From NCBI RefSeq assembly GCF_002075795.1, contig NZ_CP020472.1, positions 2,029,001 through 2,093,000 on the forward strand: a DNA stretch of 64,000 nt. The letters run 5' to 3'. Shown one piece after another: positions 17,563 through 26,228 of the stretch. The stretch's first letter is position 1; every line of letters starts with the position of its first letter. This DNA is from Shewanella japonica (lineage in GTDB: Bacteria; Pseudomonadota; Gammaproteobacteria; Enterobacterales; Shewanellaceae). The translations under genes were made by a program, and so were the position numbers. The notes beneath the pieces are model-generated. The model had not been told where the DNA came from, made no database searches, and saw only the letters and a program-made list of their open reading frames with translations.

Positions 17563-19320
17563 TTATAGCCATATTTTGAGTTTTTTCTCATCATTGATAG
17601 ATAAACTAATCGTATCTTTTATAGCAAGTTTAATTGGCATTGTGCCTTGCATTAACTCATCTCGTCTAAACCAATGTAGTGCTAACTCTGTGTCCAATTC
17701 TTTAGATTCTAATTGCTGTTCAAATTGGCTATCGACCTGTAACTCATTGGCTGCAATGAGTAAGTCACCAGCACTTAAGCCTGCTTGATGCGCTGGGCTG
17801 TCGTTGGTAACGGTTAGTACTTTGAGGCCAAATGCTTCTGCTTTGGTTTTAGCGCCAAATGCAATATTAAGCCCTTTAGTTTCACCGCCACCTAAATCAG
17901 TAGCCCCGGCACTGGTACGCAATGTCATGGTGATACCAACTTTATTCAATAAAGGTTCAAGTGGAATATCTTGGGTATTATTTAAATAAACAAATAAATC
18001 ATCACAGTTACGGTTTAGTAGCTTCTCAATAATACGCTGATGCGTATCACCCTGAGTGCCAATGCCTTTAGCTCCATAGTCGTGCCAAAGCGCCAACATG
18101 ACATCGTTTAAACTGTGTTTTCCCTTGGTTTCAATACGAATAGTTAAATCAAGGTATAAAGCGAATAAAGCTCCTTTTGTGTAGTAACTAACAATGGCAT
18201 TGTTGGCATTTTCATCTTGTTTATAAAACTTGGTCCATGCATTAAAGCTTGAGGATGACAGTGTTTGTTTAAAGCGACCTTGCGAACGGTAAACCCGTGT
18301 CATAATTTCACTTAACATAGTTAGATATTGGTTCTGGCTGACACAACCACTGCGATAAGTTAATAGATCATCGAAATATGAGGTAATCCCCTCATAAGCC
18401 CATAATTGCTCAGTATAAGCCTCTTTAGATAAATCAAATGGGGTAAACTCAGCAGGCTTTATACGTTTTACGTTCCAGCTATGAAAATACTCATGACTGC
18501 ATAACGATAGATAAACGCGATAATCTTTGTTGACCTCATGGGTCATGTTTGTTGGCAAATCTTTTCTTGAGCACATTAATGCGGTGCTTGCACGATGTTC
18601 TAATCCACCAAAGCCATTACCTAAAACAGTCGTTAAAAATACGTAGCGATCAAAAGGAGCTTGACCACCAAATAAGTTGATTTGATATTCGCATATGGCT
18701 TTTAAATCCTGGCATAAACGAGGTAATGAAGCATCATGTTTACCACTTAACACAACATCATGGGGCACACCGCAGGCTTCGAAACTGGCTATTGCAAGTG
18801 GGCCCATTTCTACTGGATGGTCGATAAAATCATCATAATTATCTGCGTAAAACTCACCGAAACCGTATTGTTCACCAGCGGTTCTTTTCATGCTGGTGGC
18901 AAGTTTCCAGTCTTTAAGTTCATCCAGGGCTGGTTTGGCTATCGTTAGTGTGTGCTTGGTATGCTCTAAGCCTTTGGCACTTAAGAACACGCTACTGCCA
19001 TTAAAAAAACCATGGGTTGTGTCTAAATGGGCAGAGCGCACAGATAAATCCCAAGCATAAACCTGATATGAAATTTTAATAAATGACTGACTGTTTTTAC
19101 ATTGCCAAGTTTGCTTATCGAGTTGTTCGATTTCAATTGGCGTGTTTTGCTCATCCACTGCGGTTATTTCAATTAGATTTCTGGCAAAATCACGGATCAT
19201 ATAACTGCCTGGAAGCCAAGAAGGTAAAGACAATATCTGTTGTGGTTTTGCATCTTGAATAGTTTGAGTGACTTCAAACAAATGTGCTTTAGGATCGATA
19301 GCAATGATGTGATAATGCAT
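17563..19320 (-). CDS. M61-family metallopeptidase with PDZ domain
   Basis: Predicted zinc aminopeptidase of the glycyl aminopeptidase family. The ATG at 19320 (MHYHIIAIDPKAHLFEV) is chosen because the family begins there; a longer frame to 19413 would add 31 non-family residues. Order: N-terminal beta domain (SLPSWLPGSYMIRDFARN, a strong M61 signature); catalytic domain with the zinc motif HEYFHSW near residue 277 and the downstream glutamate in LWAYEGITSYFDDL; C-terminal PDZ (FGLKVLTVTNDSPAHQAGLS, about 490-570). No signal peptide is visible, so it is probably cytoplasmic. It diverges from hinT. Substrate is unknown; peptides with N-terminal Gly or Ala are a guess from the family. Confidence 0.9.
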   Translation of the reverse strand: MHYHIIAIDPKAHLFEVTQTIQDAKPQQILSLPSWLPGSYMIRDFARNLIEITAVDEQNTPIEIEQLDKQTWQCKNSQSFIKISYQVYAWDLSVRSAHLDTTHGFFNGSSVFLSAKGLEHTKHTLTIAKPALDELKDWKLATSMKRTAGEQYGFGEFYADNYDDFIDHPVEMGPLAIASFEACGVPHDVVLSGKHDASLPRLCQDLKAICEYQINLFGGQAPFDRYVFLTTVLGNGFGGLEHRASTALMCSRKDLPTNMTHEVNKDYRVYLSLCSHEYFHSWNVKRIKPAEFTPFDLSKEAYTEQLWAYEGITSYFDDLLTYRSGCVSQNQYLTMLSEIMTRVYRSQGRFKQTLSSSSFNAWTKFYKQDENANNAIVSYYTKGALFALYLDLTIRIETKGKHSLNDVMLALWHDYGAKGIGTQGDTHQRIIEKLLNRNCDDLFVYLNNTQDIPLEPLLNKVGITMTLRTSAGATDLGGGETKGLNIAFGAKTKAEAFGLKVLTVTNDSPAHQAGLSAGDLLIAANELQVDSQFEQQLESKELDTELALHWFRRDELMQGTMPIKLAIKDTISLSINDEKKLKIWL

Positions 19321-19546
19321 GAGCAATTTCCAAGTAAGTAGGTGTTGCTGAAAAGAAATAAGAACGAGAAGAAACCCAATGCTGCCAAATTCATTACTAA
19401 TGTGCAAATCCATCTGTACATGAATAGTAACAACTGTTTATGGTTTTGACTGGAGTGACAAACACTGCAGTTGATACTATAAGATAATCTAGCCAAGCAT
19501 TGCGATTACCCACGTTAACTAACGCATAATAAAAGGATGATGACAC

Positions 19547-19903
19547 ATGGCCGAAGAAACCATTTTTAGTAAGATTATTCGTCGTGAAATCCCAGCGGAT
19601 ATTTTATTCCAAGACGAGTTGGTCACTGCATTTCGTGATATTTCCCCTCAAGCGCCAACGCATATTTTAATCATTCCAAACCACTTAATTCCGACAGCTA
19701 ATGACATTAAAGCGTCAGATGAGCTTGCACTCGGGCGTATGATGACTGTTGCTGCCAAACTAGCTGCTGAAGCTGGTATCGCCGAAGACGGGTATCGGTT
19801 AATTATGAATTGTAATAAGCATGGTGGCCAAGAGGTCTACCATATTCATATGCATTTGGTGGGCGGTAAGCCCCTTGGCCCAATGTTAAGCCGTAAAGAC
19901 TAA
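19547..19903 (+). CDS. hinT: HIT-family purine nucleoside phosphoramidase
   Basis: Cytoplasmic nucleotide hydrolase acting on AMP-lysine and other phosphoramidates. The 118 residues begin with [17 protein letters not shown] and contain [27 protein letters not shown] (the histidine triad) and GPMLSRK at the end, all standard. AAAGGATGATGACAC precedes the ATG. The tandem hotdog gene starts 11 bases later and could be cotranscribed. Confidence 0.97.
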   Translation: MAEETIFSKIIRREIPADILFQDELVTAFRDISPQAPTHILIIPNHLIPTANDIKASDELALGRMMTVAAKLAAEAGIAEDGYRLIMNCNKHGGQEVYHIHMHLVGGKPLGPMLSRKD

Positions 19904-19913
19904 GTAGCCATTA

Positions 19914-20936
19914 ATGAAAATAAACAGTGAGTTTTTCCCGTTAACTGAAGTGGCCACGCGTTTTGTTGGCCAGTTAGCACATTGTCGCCGTCTACAAATC
20001 TCGGTACTTGAGGCCAGTGAGCACCATGTACTGTTAGAGTTGCCATATAGTCAGGACATTATTGGCGATCCTGATACTGGTGTTATTCATGGTGGTGTCG
20101 TCACTACGTTAATTGATACTGCGTCTGGTACGGCAGTGGTCAGTGCGATTTTAGAAAAATATCAATCATTAGAAATATCACCCACGTTAGATTTACGGGT
20201 TGATTATATGAAACCTGCAGAGCCAGATAAGCCTATTTTCGCTTTTGCAGAGTGCTATCGTTTATCCTCTAATGTTGCTTTTACTCGTGCAATTGCTTAT
20301 CAAGACAGTATTGATGATCCCATTGCTCATGCTGTTGGTTCCTTTATGCGTATTAGCCCTGAAATGGTGGGGGAAGAGTTTCGTCAGGCATTAATGGGTG
20401 AATCAGATATCAAGGTCAATGAGTTAGCGACTGAGAATGGGACTACACTTACTAAAGAAGCAACTACTCAGGCAAGTCTTACTGATATTGTGGCGGCAGA
20501 AATTAATGTCCATGATATTGTAAAACGAGCAATAGACTTAAACGACTACAGTTATTTACTGGCGAAAGTGCCTTATACACAATTCATCGGCATGAGTGTT
20601 AATCGCTTTGGTGATGAAATGGTGTTTAAATTACCAGCTAAAGACGACAATATCGGTAATCCTATTTTACCTGCCATTCATGGTGGCGTGATTGCTGGCT
20701 TTATGGAAATGTCTGCTATCGTGCAACTAATGGTGTTTATGCAAGCTAAAAAGGTGCCAAAAATAATCGATTTTTCAATTGATTATTTACGAGCAGGTTT
20801 GCATCAAGATACGTTTGCAGAGTGTAAAATTACTCGCCAAGGTCGCAGAGTTGCAAATGTGAGTATTAATTGTTGGCAAACAAACAGAAAACAGCTTATT
20901 GCGACAGCAAGAGCGCACTTCTTGTTAGATCAATAA
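19914..20936 (+). CDS. Tandem hotdog-fold thioesterase (PaaI/YdiI-like, two domains)
   Basis: Two acyl-CoA thioesterase hotdog domains in one 340-residue chain. Domain 1 (about 20-155) has DPDTGVIHGGVVTTLIDTASG and PTLDLRVDYMKPAEPDKPIF. Domain 2 (about 205-338) has NPILPAIHGGVIAGFMEMSA and IIDFSIDYLRAGLHQDTFAE. Both retain the HGG turn; the acidic residue on the long helix is D in the first and E in the second, so both might act. The linker (about 160-200) is polar. The substrate is not predictable; aryl- or acyl-CoA proofreading is usual in the family. The ribosome binding site is weak, consistent with coupling to hinT. Confidence 0.87.
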   Translation: MKINSEFFPLTEVATRFVGQLAHCRRLQISVLEASEHHVLLELPYSQDIIGDPDTGVIHGGVVTTLIDTASGTAVVSAILEKYQSLEISPTLDLRVDYMKPAEPDKPIFAFAECYRLSSNVAFTRAIAYQDSIDDPIAHAVGSFMRISPEMVGEEFRQALMGESDIKVNELATENGTTLTKEATTQASLTDIVAAEINVHDIVKRAIDLNDYSYLLAKVPYTQFIGMSVNRFGDEMVFKLPAKDDNIGNPILPAIHGGVIAGFMEMSAIVQLMVFMQAKKVPKIIDFSIDYLRAGLHQDTFAECKITRQGRRVANVSINCWQTNRKQLIATARAHFLLDQ

Positions 20937-20999
20937 TAAGATGACTGAAGCGCTTTAATACCTATGGGATTCACATTCACAGTGTTAAAAGGATAAATG

Positions 21000-21389
21000 A
21001 TGAAGATTTCAATCGTAATAGTAACCTTATTTTTGTTGATGACTGGTTGTGCAAATCACACCGCTGGATTATCTGCAGGATCTAATGGTGTTGTTCGAGT
21101 CGACAATAATTCATTTTCCCGAGAAGTTGGTATTGAGCAAGTCAGAGTCCGCACTCAAGCTGATTTACTGCAAGGCTCTGCACTGATTTTAAGTAAAGTG
21201 TCTACTGATTTAAGACTGCAGTATAAATTTACTTGGTACGATGCAAACGACTTTACTATTGAAGATGAAGGCGTGAGTTGGAAATCATTAAAACTACACG
21301 GTAAGCAGCAAATGCAGGTGAGTGCGTTAGCGCCAAATGCCAATGCTACCCGGTTTGAAGTGTATGTGAGAAAAGCGTTTTCAAATTAA
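21000..21389 (+). CDS. ycfL: YcfL-like lipoprotein (DUF1425)
   Basis: Small envelope lipoprotein of 129 residues. A signal sequence ends in a lipobox (LLMTGCAN, cysteine near residue 17), then a compact beta domain with GIEQVRVRTQADLLQGSALI, LQYKFTWYDANDFTIEDEG and GKQQMQVSALAPNANATRF, which fits the YcfL/DUF1425 family next to lpoB in E. coli. The second of two adjacent ATGs (21000) sits better relative to AAAAGG. No lpoB neighbour is seen here. Function unknown. Confidence 0.8.
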   Translation: MKISIVIVTLFLLMTGCANHTAGLSAGSNGVVRVDNNSFSREVGIEQVRVRTQADLLQGSALILSKVSTDLRLQYKFTWYDANDFTIEDEGVSWKSLKLHGKQQMQVSALAPNANATRFEVYVRKAFSN

Positions 21390-21516
21390 TCCTAACGTCA
21401 CTTCTTTAGAGCGTTACTTGCATCATACCGTGCATAGTTGGTGATGATTTAGTGATTCATTAGCCATTGGTTTTCTTCTCACTGAGTCCAATTTGGCCGC
21501 TAAATAAACTCATTAT

Positions 21517-21545
21517 AAAACACCCAATAATCGGGTGTTTTTTTA
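21517..21545 (+). terminator. Intrinsic terminator
   Basis: AAAACACCC (21517-21525) pairs with GGGTGTTTT (21533-21541) around AATAATC, followed by more T. It lies after the ycfL-like gene and upstream of the riboswitch, and separates the two transcripts. Confidence 0.88.
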
Positions 21546-21710
21546 TGGCTTAAATACCACAATTTATGACAAGCCTTCGTGCTAGTACCATGCATTTTGT
21601 GCTCTTATTAATCATTCAATTGTTTCTAAAGCCAGCTTGTATTGATTTAGTTAATGAAAAGTGTTCACTAATAGTGTCGCACTTTAGTTGAATCGTTTAT
21701 AATCCGCCTC

Positions 21711-21802
21711 GCCAAGGGGTGTTTGCGCTTTTCTCGTAAACTGAGATGTCTTATGACAAACCCTTAGAACCTGATCCGGCTAATACCGGCGTAGGAATGG
21801 GC
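21711..21802 (+). promoter_or_regulatory. TPP riboswitch (THI element)
   Basis: The conserved core is clear: GGGGTG at 21716, CTGAGA at 21741-21746, ACCCTTAGAACCTGATC from about 21770, then CGGCTAATACCGGCGTAGGAA. P3 is TGTCTTATGACA. P1 can close with GCC (21711-21713) and GGC near 21800. It binds thiamine pyrophosphate and normally represses the downstream gene, here a TonB receptor, which indicates that the receptor imports thiamine or a precursor. Confidence 0.96.
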
Positions 21803-21860
21803 TGCATGCTTTACTTGCTATTTTTGTCATGGATGCACAAACTAATTCACTATGCTTGCC

Positions 21861-21887
21861 GGATCTCAAAATGAATATTTGAGGTCC
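21861..21887 (+). promoter_or_regulatory. Ribosome-binding-site sequestering hairpin of the TPP riboswitch
   Basis: GGATCTCAAA (21861-21870) pairs along ten positions with TTTGAGGTCC (21878-21887), with one G-T pair, around ATGAATA. The 3' arm contains the GAGG ribosome binding site of the receptor, whose ATG is at 21889. No T tract follows, so control by translation initiation rather than termination is indicated. Confidence 0.8.
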
Positions 21888-21888
21888 T

Positions 21889-24075
21889 ATGTCTTTATTT
21901 AAATCAAAATCGCCTTTGGCGGTTGCCATTCTCGCCGCTTTATCTACTTCAGCTGTCGCTCAAACTGAAAATATTGAACGTGTTGCACCTAATGCCGAAA
22001 AAATGGAAGTAATTGTTGTTAACGCTGACTTTAGTGGTGTTGAACTTGAAAAAGTTCCATCGAGTGTCACTGTCATTGATAGCCAACAATTACAAGATGA
22101 AGGTGCTCAACATTTCGAAGACGTATTAAATTCAATCGCCAATTTTAACTGGTCTGGTGGCAGCTCGCGTCCTAAATATTTTCAAATTCGTGGTGTCGGT
22201 GAGCAAGAAGAATATCAAGGTGCGCCTAATTCATCGGTTGGTTTTATTGTTGATGATATCGATCTCTCGGGTATCGGCATGGTTTCTAGCATGTACGATA
22301 TGCAACAAGTTGAAGTCCTTCGTGGACCTCAAGGTACCCAATACGGTGCTAATGCATTAGCGGGTTTAATATATTTAAAAAGTAACGATCCGACGGATGT
22401 GTTTGAGCATGGCGCCCAAGTGTCACTTGGTGATGACGACTTACAAACATTTTCTGGTTTTAGCTCTGGCCCACTGAGCGATTCAGGCAAATTATTATAT
22501 CGCGTATCGCTTGAGCAGCACTCACAAAATGGCTACCGCGATAATACATATCTTGAGCGCGAAGATACCAATGCCCGTGATGAGTTTACCGCTCGTGCAA
22601 AATTACGCTGGTATGCTGCTGAAAATGTCCAATTAGACTTAACTTTACTGCATGCAAATTTTGACAATGGCTATGATGCATGGACATTAGACAATAATGG
22701 TTTTGAAACCATTACTGACAAGCCAGGGGTAGACAGCCAAAAAACCACAGGTGTAGGCTTTAAAGCGATTTTCTCTCAATTCGATACGTTTGAATTAACC
22801 TCATTGACCTCATATGCACAAACAGACCATCATCATAATTACGATGGTGACTGGGCTAACCCTGATTACTGGGCATCAAAAGAATGTCCAGCTTATGACG
22901 AGAATTGGGCTGTAATTGGTACTGAACCATGTGTTTATGATTACACTTGGGACAAACAAGGCGATCGTAAAACCATTTCTCAAGAATTCCGCATTAGCTC
23001 AAATGATGCAGGTCGAATCTTTAATGATTCTACAGACTGGTTAGTGGGTTTATATGGCATGAACCTTCAAGAAGATAATGACTTATATTCTGAATACAAT
23101 GGCTGGCCAGATGAAGTGTTAGTGTCAGAGTATGAAGCAACTAACTATGCCATTTTTGGACAAACCGACACTCAGTTTGGTGACGGTTATGTATTTTCTG
23201 CAGGTCTTCGTTTAGAACGCAGAGAAAGCGAATACAGTGACAGTAACGGTGATGAGTTTAGCCCAAGTGAGAACATGTGGGGCGGACATTTAGCCATTTC
23301 TAAAGTGTTAACTGATGATCATAACGCTTACTTTAGAATTGCTCGAGGTTACAAAGCGGGTGGCTTTAACATGACATTGCCGCCTGAATTGTCTGATAAA
23401 AAAGAGTTCGATGCTGAAACCTTATATAACTACGAACTAGGTTTGAAATCGACATGGCTTGATGGCGATGTAGCAACCAATGTTGCAGTGTTCTATATGG
23501 ATCGTCAAAACCAACAAGTTTCAGCATCTCAACAAGATCCTGATGATCAGCAGCGCTTTATTCTATACACAGAAAATGCTGGCAGTGCTAAAAACTATGG
23601 CGCCGAGGCTGACTTTAATTATTATGCTACTGAAAATATACAATTTTATGGTAGCGTCGGTTGGTTAGAAACTGAGTATGGTGATTATCAATATAATGAT
23701 AAATATGGCAACGTTATTGATTTAACGGGTCGAGATCAAGCACATGCACCTAAATTTACTTACAGTGCAGGCATGAGCTATGTGAGCGACTCCGGCTGGT
23801 TTACTAACCTAAATGCGAGTGGCAAAAGTGACTTTTATTACTCAGATAGTAATGAATCTAAGTCAGATGCCTATACTATTTTCAATGCACGAATTGGTTA
23901 TGAATCTCAAATGTGGTCAGCATACTTATGGGGTAGAAACCTATTTGATGAGCAATATGGCGTCAGAGGTTTTTACTTCGGTAACGAACCTGATCTCGAT
24001 TGGGCCGACAAGCAATACGTCAGATACGGTGACCCTCGTCAATTAGGCATTACATTAGATGTGAAGTTTATGTAG
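21889..24075 (+). CDS. TonB-dependent receptor, predicted thiamine uptake
   Basis: Outer-membrane active transporter. The 728 residues have a signal peptide (LAVAILAALSTSAVAQ), a probable TonB box (MEVIVV near residue 43), a plug domain (VPSSVTVIDSQQLQDEGAQ, VEVLRGPQGTQYGANALAG) and a 22-strand barrel. The end is NLFDEQYGVRGFYFGN, then GDPRQLGITLDVKFM. The plug is standard. Substrate assignment rests on the TPP riboswitch and the downstream PnuT and kinase, not on the receptor sequence. In the absence of those, it would be called a generic siderophore-type receptor. Confidence 0.92.
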   Translation: MSLFKSKSPLAVAILAALSTSAVAQTENIERVAPNAEKMEVIVVNADFSGVELEKVPSSVTVIDSQQLQDEGAQHFEDVLNSIANFNWSGGSSRPKYFQIRGVGEQEEYQGAPNSSVGFIVDDIDLSGIGMVSSMYDMQQVEVLRGPQGTQYGANALAGLIYLKSNDPTDVFEHGAQVSLGDDDLQTFSGFSSGPLSDSGKLLYRVSLEQHSQNGYRDNTYLEREDTNARDEFTARAKLRWYAAENVQLDLTLLHANFDNGYDAWTLDNNGFETITDKPGVDSQKTTGVGFKAIFSQFDTFELTSLTSYAQTDHHHNYDGDWANPDYWASKECPAYDENWAVIGTEPCVYDYTWDKQGDRKTISQEFRISSNDAGRIFNDSTDWLVGLYGMNLQEDNDLYSEYNGWPDEVLVSEYEATNYAIFGQTDTQFGDGYVFSAGLRLERRESEYSDSNGDEFSPSENMWGGHLAISKVLTDDHNAYFRIARGYKAGGFNMTLPPELSDKKEFDAETLYNYELGLKSTWLDGDVATNVAVFYMDRQNQQVSASQQDPDDQQRFILYTENAGSAKNYGAEADFNYYATENIQFYGSVGWLETEYGDYQYNDKYGNVIDLTGRDQAHAPKFTYSAGMSYVSDSGWFTNLNASGKSDFYYSDSNESKSDAYTIFNARIGYESQMWSAYLWGRNLFDEQYGVRGFYFGNEPDLDWADKQYVRYGDPRQLGITLDVKFM

Positions 24076-24142
24076 AAATGATAGATCATTATTGAAGATA
24101 ATTTCTTTAATAATTACAACAGTTTTACGCTATGTAACAGTA

Positions 24143-24179
24143 AAATACCGCCATAGTTTGCTAAACTATGGCGGTATTT
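24143..24179 (+). terminator. 17-bp hairpin after the receptor gene
   Basis: AAATACCGCCATAGTTT (24143-24159) pairs perfectly with AAACTATGGCGGTATTT (24163-24179) around GCT. It is a strong stem with a short T end. It would reduce but perhaps not abolish read-through into the YkoF-like gene, which starts 29 bases later. Confidence 0.8.
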
Positions 24180-24207
24180 AATTTAGTGTAATATCGAGGA
24201 ATGTAGA

Positions 24208-24468
24208 ATGAAATTAACTGCTGAAATCAGTATGTACCCGTTTAACGAAAACTACTTAGATCCCATTAAATGGTTTATAGGCCGTGTAGACAGTTATAGC
24301 AATATTGAAAGAAAAACCAATGCGATGGCCACCCAAGTATGTGGTGAATATGCAGATGTGATGTCTATGCTCGCTGTAGAAATGGAAGCTGCTCACCAAA
24401 AGTGGGGCAAAGCGGTATTTGTGTGTAAGTTCATTGGTGGTGAGCTGGATTTGAGTCACACTGAATAA
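24208..24468 (+). CDS. Single-domain YkoF-like thiamine/HMP-binding protein
   Basis: The 86 residues align by eye with one half of Bacillus YkoF: ISMYPFNENYLDPIKWFIG, ERKTNAMATQVCGEYADVM, then FVCKFIGGEL, where YkoF has a similar SLYPM, KT-ST and G pattern. YkoF binds the thiamine pyrimidine (HMP) or thiamine and has two tandem copies; this protein has one and would need to dimerise. No signal peptide, so cytoplasmic. GAGGAATGTAGA precedes the start. Position between the TPP-controlled receptor and PnuT supports a thiamine role. It could also belong to the related MTH1187/DUF77 group. Confidence 0.72.
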   Translation: MKLTAEISMYPFNENYLDPIKWFIGRVDSYSNIERKTNAMATQVCGEYADVMSMLAVEMEAAHQKWGKAVFVCKFIGGELDLSHTE

Positions 24469-24510
24469 CTAAAAAACTGCTGTATTAGCAAATAATAAGA
24501 AGTTAACACT

Positions 24511-25170
24511 ATGCTTGATGAGATTTTACAACCAATACAAACGGCGATATCTGAAGCGTCAGCAATGACCGGATGGGAGGCTATTGCGGTTATATTGGCG
24601 ATCGCCTATTTAGTCCTAGCCATGAGAACGAATATCTGGTGCTGGGCTGCGGCGTTTGTCAGCACGGCAATATACACAGTGTTGTTTTGGAAAGTCTCTT
24701 TATTAATGGAGTCGGTGTTAAACGTTTATTATATGGCGATGGCGGTTTATGGTTTTTGGCTATGGCGATACGGTCAAAAAGAGACTGACAATACCGAGCT
24801 ACCTATTGTCAGTTGGTCATTACAAACTCACCTAATAATTATTGGTGTGACTACTGTTATAGCTTTGGTTGTCGGCTACCTTATGGCAAATAACACCTCA
24901 GCATCGTTTCCTTACCTTGATGCATTAACAACATGCTTTGCAGTAATGACGACTTACTTAGTGGCTAAAAAAGTGATTGAAAACTGGTATTACTGGATGG
25001 TGATTAACTCGCTGTCGATTTATTTATATTTGCAAAAAGGCTTAATGCTAACGTCTGGTTTATTGATTTTATATCTCTTTATGGCCATTAGCGGTTACTT
25101 CATGTGGCGTAAAAAAATGCAGCAAGATAATGGTGTCACATCCATATCACTTAACAAAAGTGCCTGTTAA
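24511..25170 (+). CDS. pnuT: PnuT-type thiamine transporter (PnuC family)
   Basis: Inner-membrane facilitator of 219 residues with about seven hydrophobic helices. The family signature includes TNIWCWAAAFVSTAIYTVLFWK, MESVLNVYYMAMAVYGFWLWRYG and the closing NWYYWMVINSLSIYLYLQKGL. PnuC relatives carry nicotinamide riboside, PnuX riboflavin and PnuT thiamine; TPP riboswitch and kinase context choose thiamine. Trapping by downstream phosphorylation fits a facilitator mechanism. The kinase gene begins nine bases after its stop. Confidence 0.9.
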   Translation: MLDEILQPIQTAISEASAMTGWEAIAVILAIAYLVLAMRTNIWCWAAAFVSTAIYTVLFWKVSLLMESVLNVYYMAMAVYGFWLWRYGQKETDNTELPIVSWSLQTHLIIIGVTTVIALVVGYLMANNTSASFPYLDALTTCFAVMTTYLVAKKVIENWYYWMVINSLSIYLYLQKGLMLTSGLLILYLFMAISGYFMWRKKMQQDNGVTSISLNKSAC

Positions 25171-25178
25171 TCATTGTT

Positions 25179-26183
25179 ATGAATATGGATGAACCTTGGG
25201 AATATCTACCAAATGCACTAAAACAGGCCTTACCGCCAGCATTAGCATTATTGATTAGCCAACATTGTACTCGGGTTGAAAAGTTATCTACTGGACTCAG
25301 TAACACGAATTATCATTTGCACATGGATGGCAAAGATTGGGTTGTTAGAGATAATCTATCCATAGCACAGTGGTGTGATAGAAATAATGAAGTCGATTGC
25401 TGGAAAAATGTCGCGGCGATGTCCATTGCGCCCACATTATTATGGATCAGTGACGACAAACGTTTTTATATCAGTGAGTTTATTCAGCAGGTGCAATTTG
25501 ACTGGTCAACCATTTACGATGAGTTTGGTTTTAACCAGCCTCTAAGGCCTACTCAGTCAATTTACCCCGTCGATCCCGTCCCATTACTATTGCAATTACT
25601 CAATCAGCTTATAACACTACCATTACCCGACAAAGTGGTGAGCTTGTCAGGGCAGTGGCAAATATATCTTGATGATTTACTTCGTCTAGCGCAATCTCAG
25701 CAGGCAGGATTATTAACCCAATATCATGCTGATTGGCGCGCTAACTTTCAGCAATTATTAGCCATGCAGCCACAGATGGATGTTTGGGTTAATGATGCCG
25801 AGTCTTGTTTAATTTCACCACAATTTTGTCATCGAGATTTAACGCCCTTTAATCTTTTACTTAAGCAAGACAAACTGGTTTGCATCGATTTTGAATATTG
25901 CGCGACCAGTCATCCGATGTTTGATCTCGCCTCGGTGATTGCTTCTCATCCTTTAACACCACAACAAACGGATGAGCTAACATCACAATACTTGTCATTA
26001 CACCCTAATTTATCGGTTGATGCGCCAAAATTCATGCTTCAAATGATGAACATATTTTGGATGTATTCTGCAGCTTGGGCGTTAATGATGGCAGGCAGGA
26101 GCTTGTTAGATGCCAAAGAGCACGATGAAGAAATTGCATCATATTTTATCTTGTTCAACAAATACCTATCTTTAATCTCATAA
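25179..26183 (+). CDS. APH/choline-kinase-fold phosphotransferase, probable thiamine kinase
   Basis: The 334 residues have an N-lobe KLSTGLSNTNYHLH loop and a beta strand with WVVRDN. The Brenner box is FCHRDLTPFNLLL, with metal-binding DFEYC. This is the aminoglycoside phosphotransferase superfamily, which includes ThiK. Because it directly follows PnuT, phosphorylation of imported thiamine to thiamine monophosphate is the best guess. Length is somewhat above E. coli ThiK (274), mainly by inserts between the lobes. Choline or other small-alcohol kinase activity cannot be excluded from sequence alone. Confidence 0.8.
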   Translation: MNMDEPWEYLPNALKQALPPALALLISQHCTRVEKLSTGLSNTNYHLHMDGKDWVVRDNLSIAQWCDRNNEVDCWKNVAAMSIAPTLLWISDDKRFYISEFIQQVQFDWSTIYDEFGFNQPLRPTQSIYPVDPVPLLLQLLNQLITLPLPDKVVSLSGQWQIYLDDLLRLAQSQQAGLLTQYHADWRANFQQLLAMQPQMDVWVNDAESCLISPQFCHRDLTPFNLLLKQDKLVCIDFEYCATSHPMFDLASVIASHPLTPQQTDELTSQYLSLHPNLSVDAPKFMLQMMNIFWMYSAAWALMMAGRSLLDAKEHDEEIASYFILFNKYLSLIS

Positions 26184-26228
26184 GCCTATTATTCTTAATT
26201 TAGTATCGCTAATTAGGGAGAATGCAAG

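Noticed and set aside
19321..19413. 31-residue N-terminal extension of the M61 peptidase
   Set aside because: The added residues do not look like the family, which begins at MHYHIIAIDP, and would extend into the hinT promoter region.
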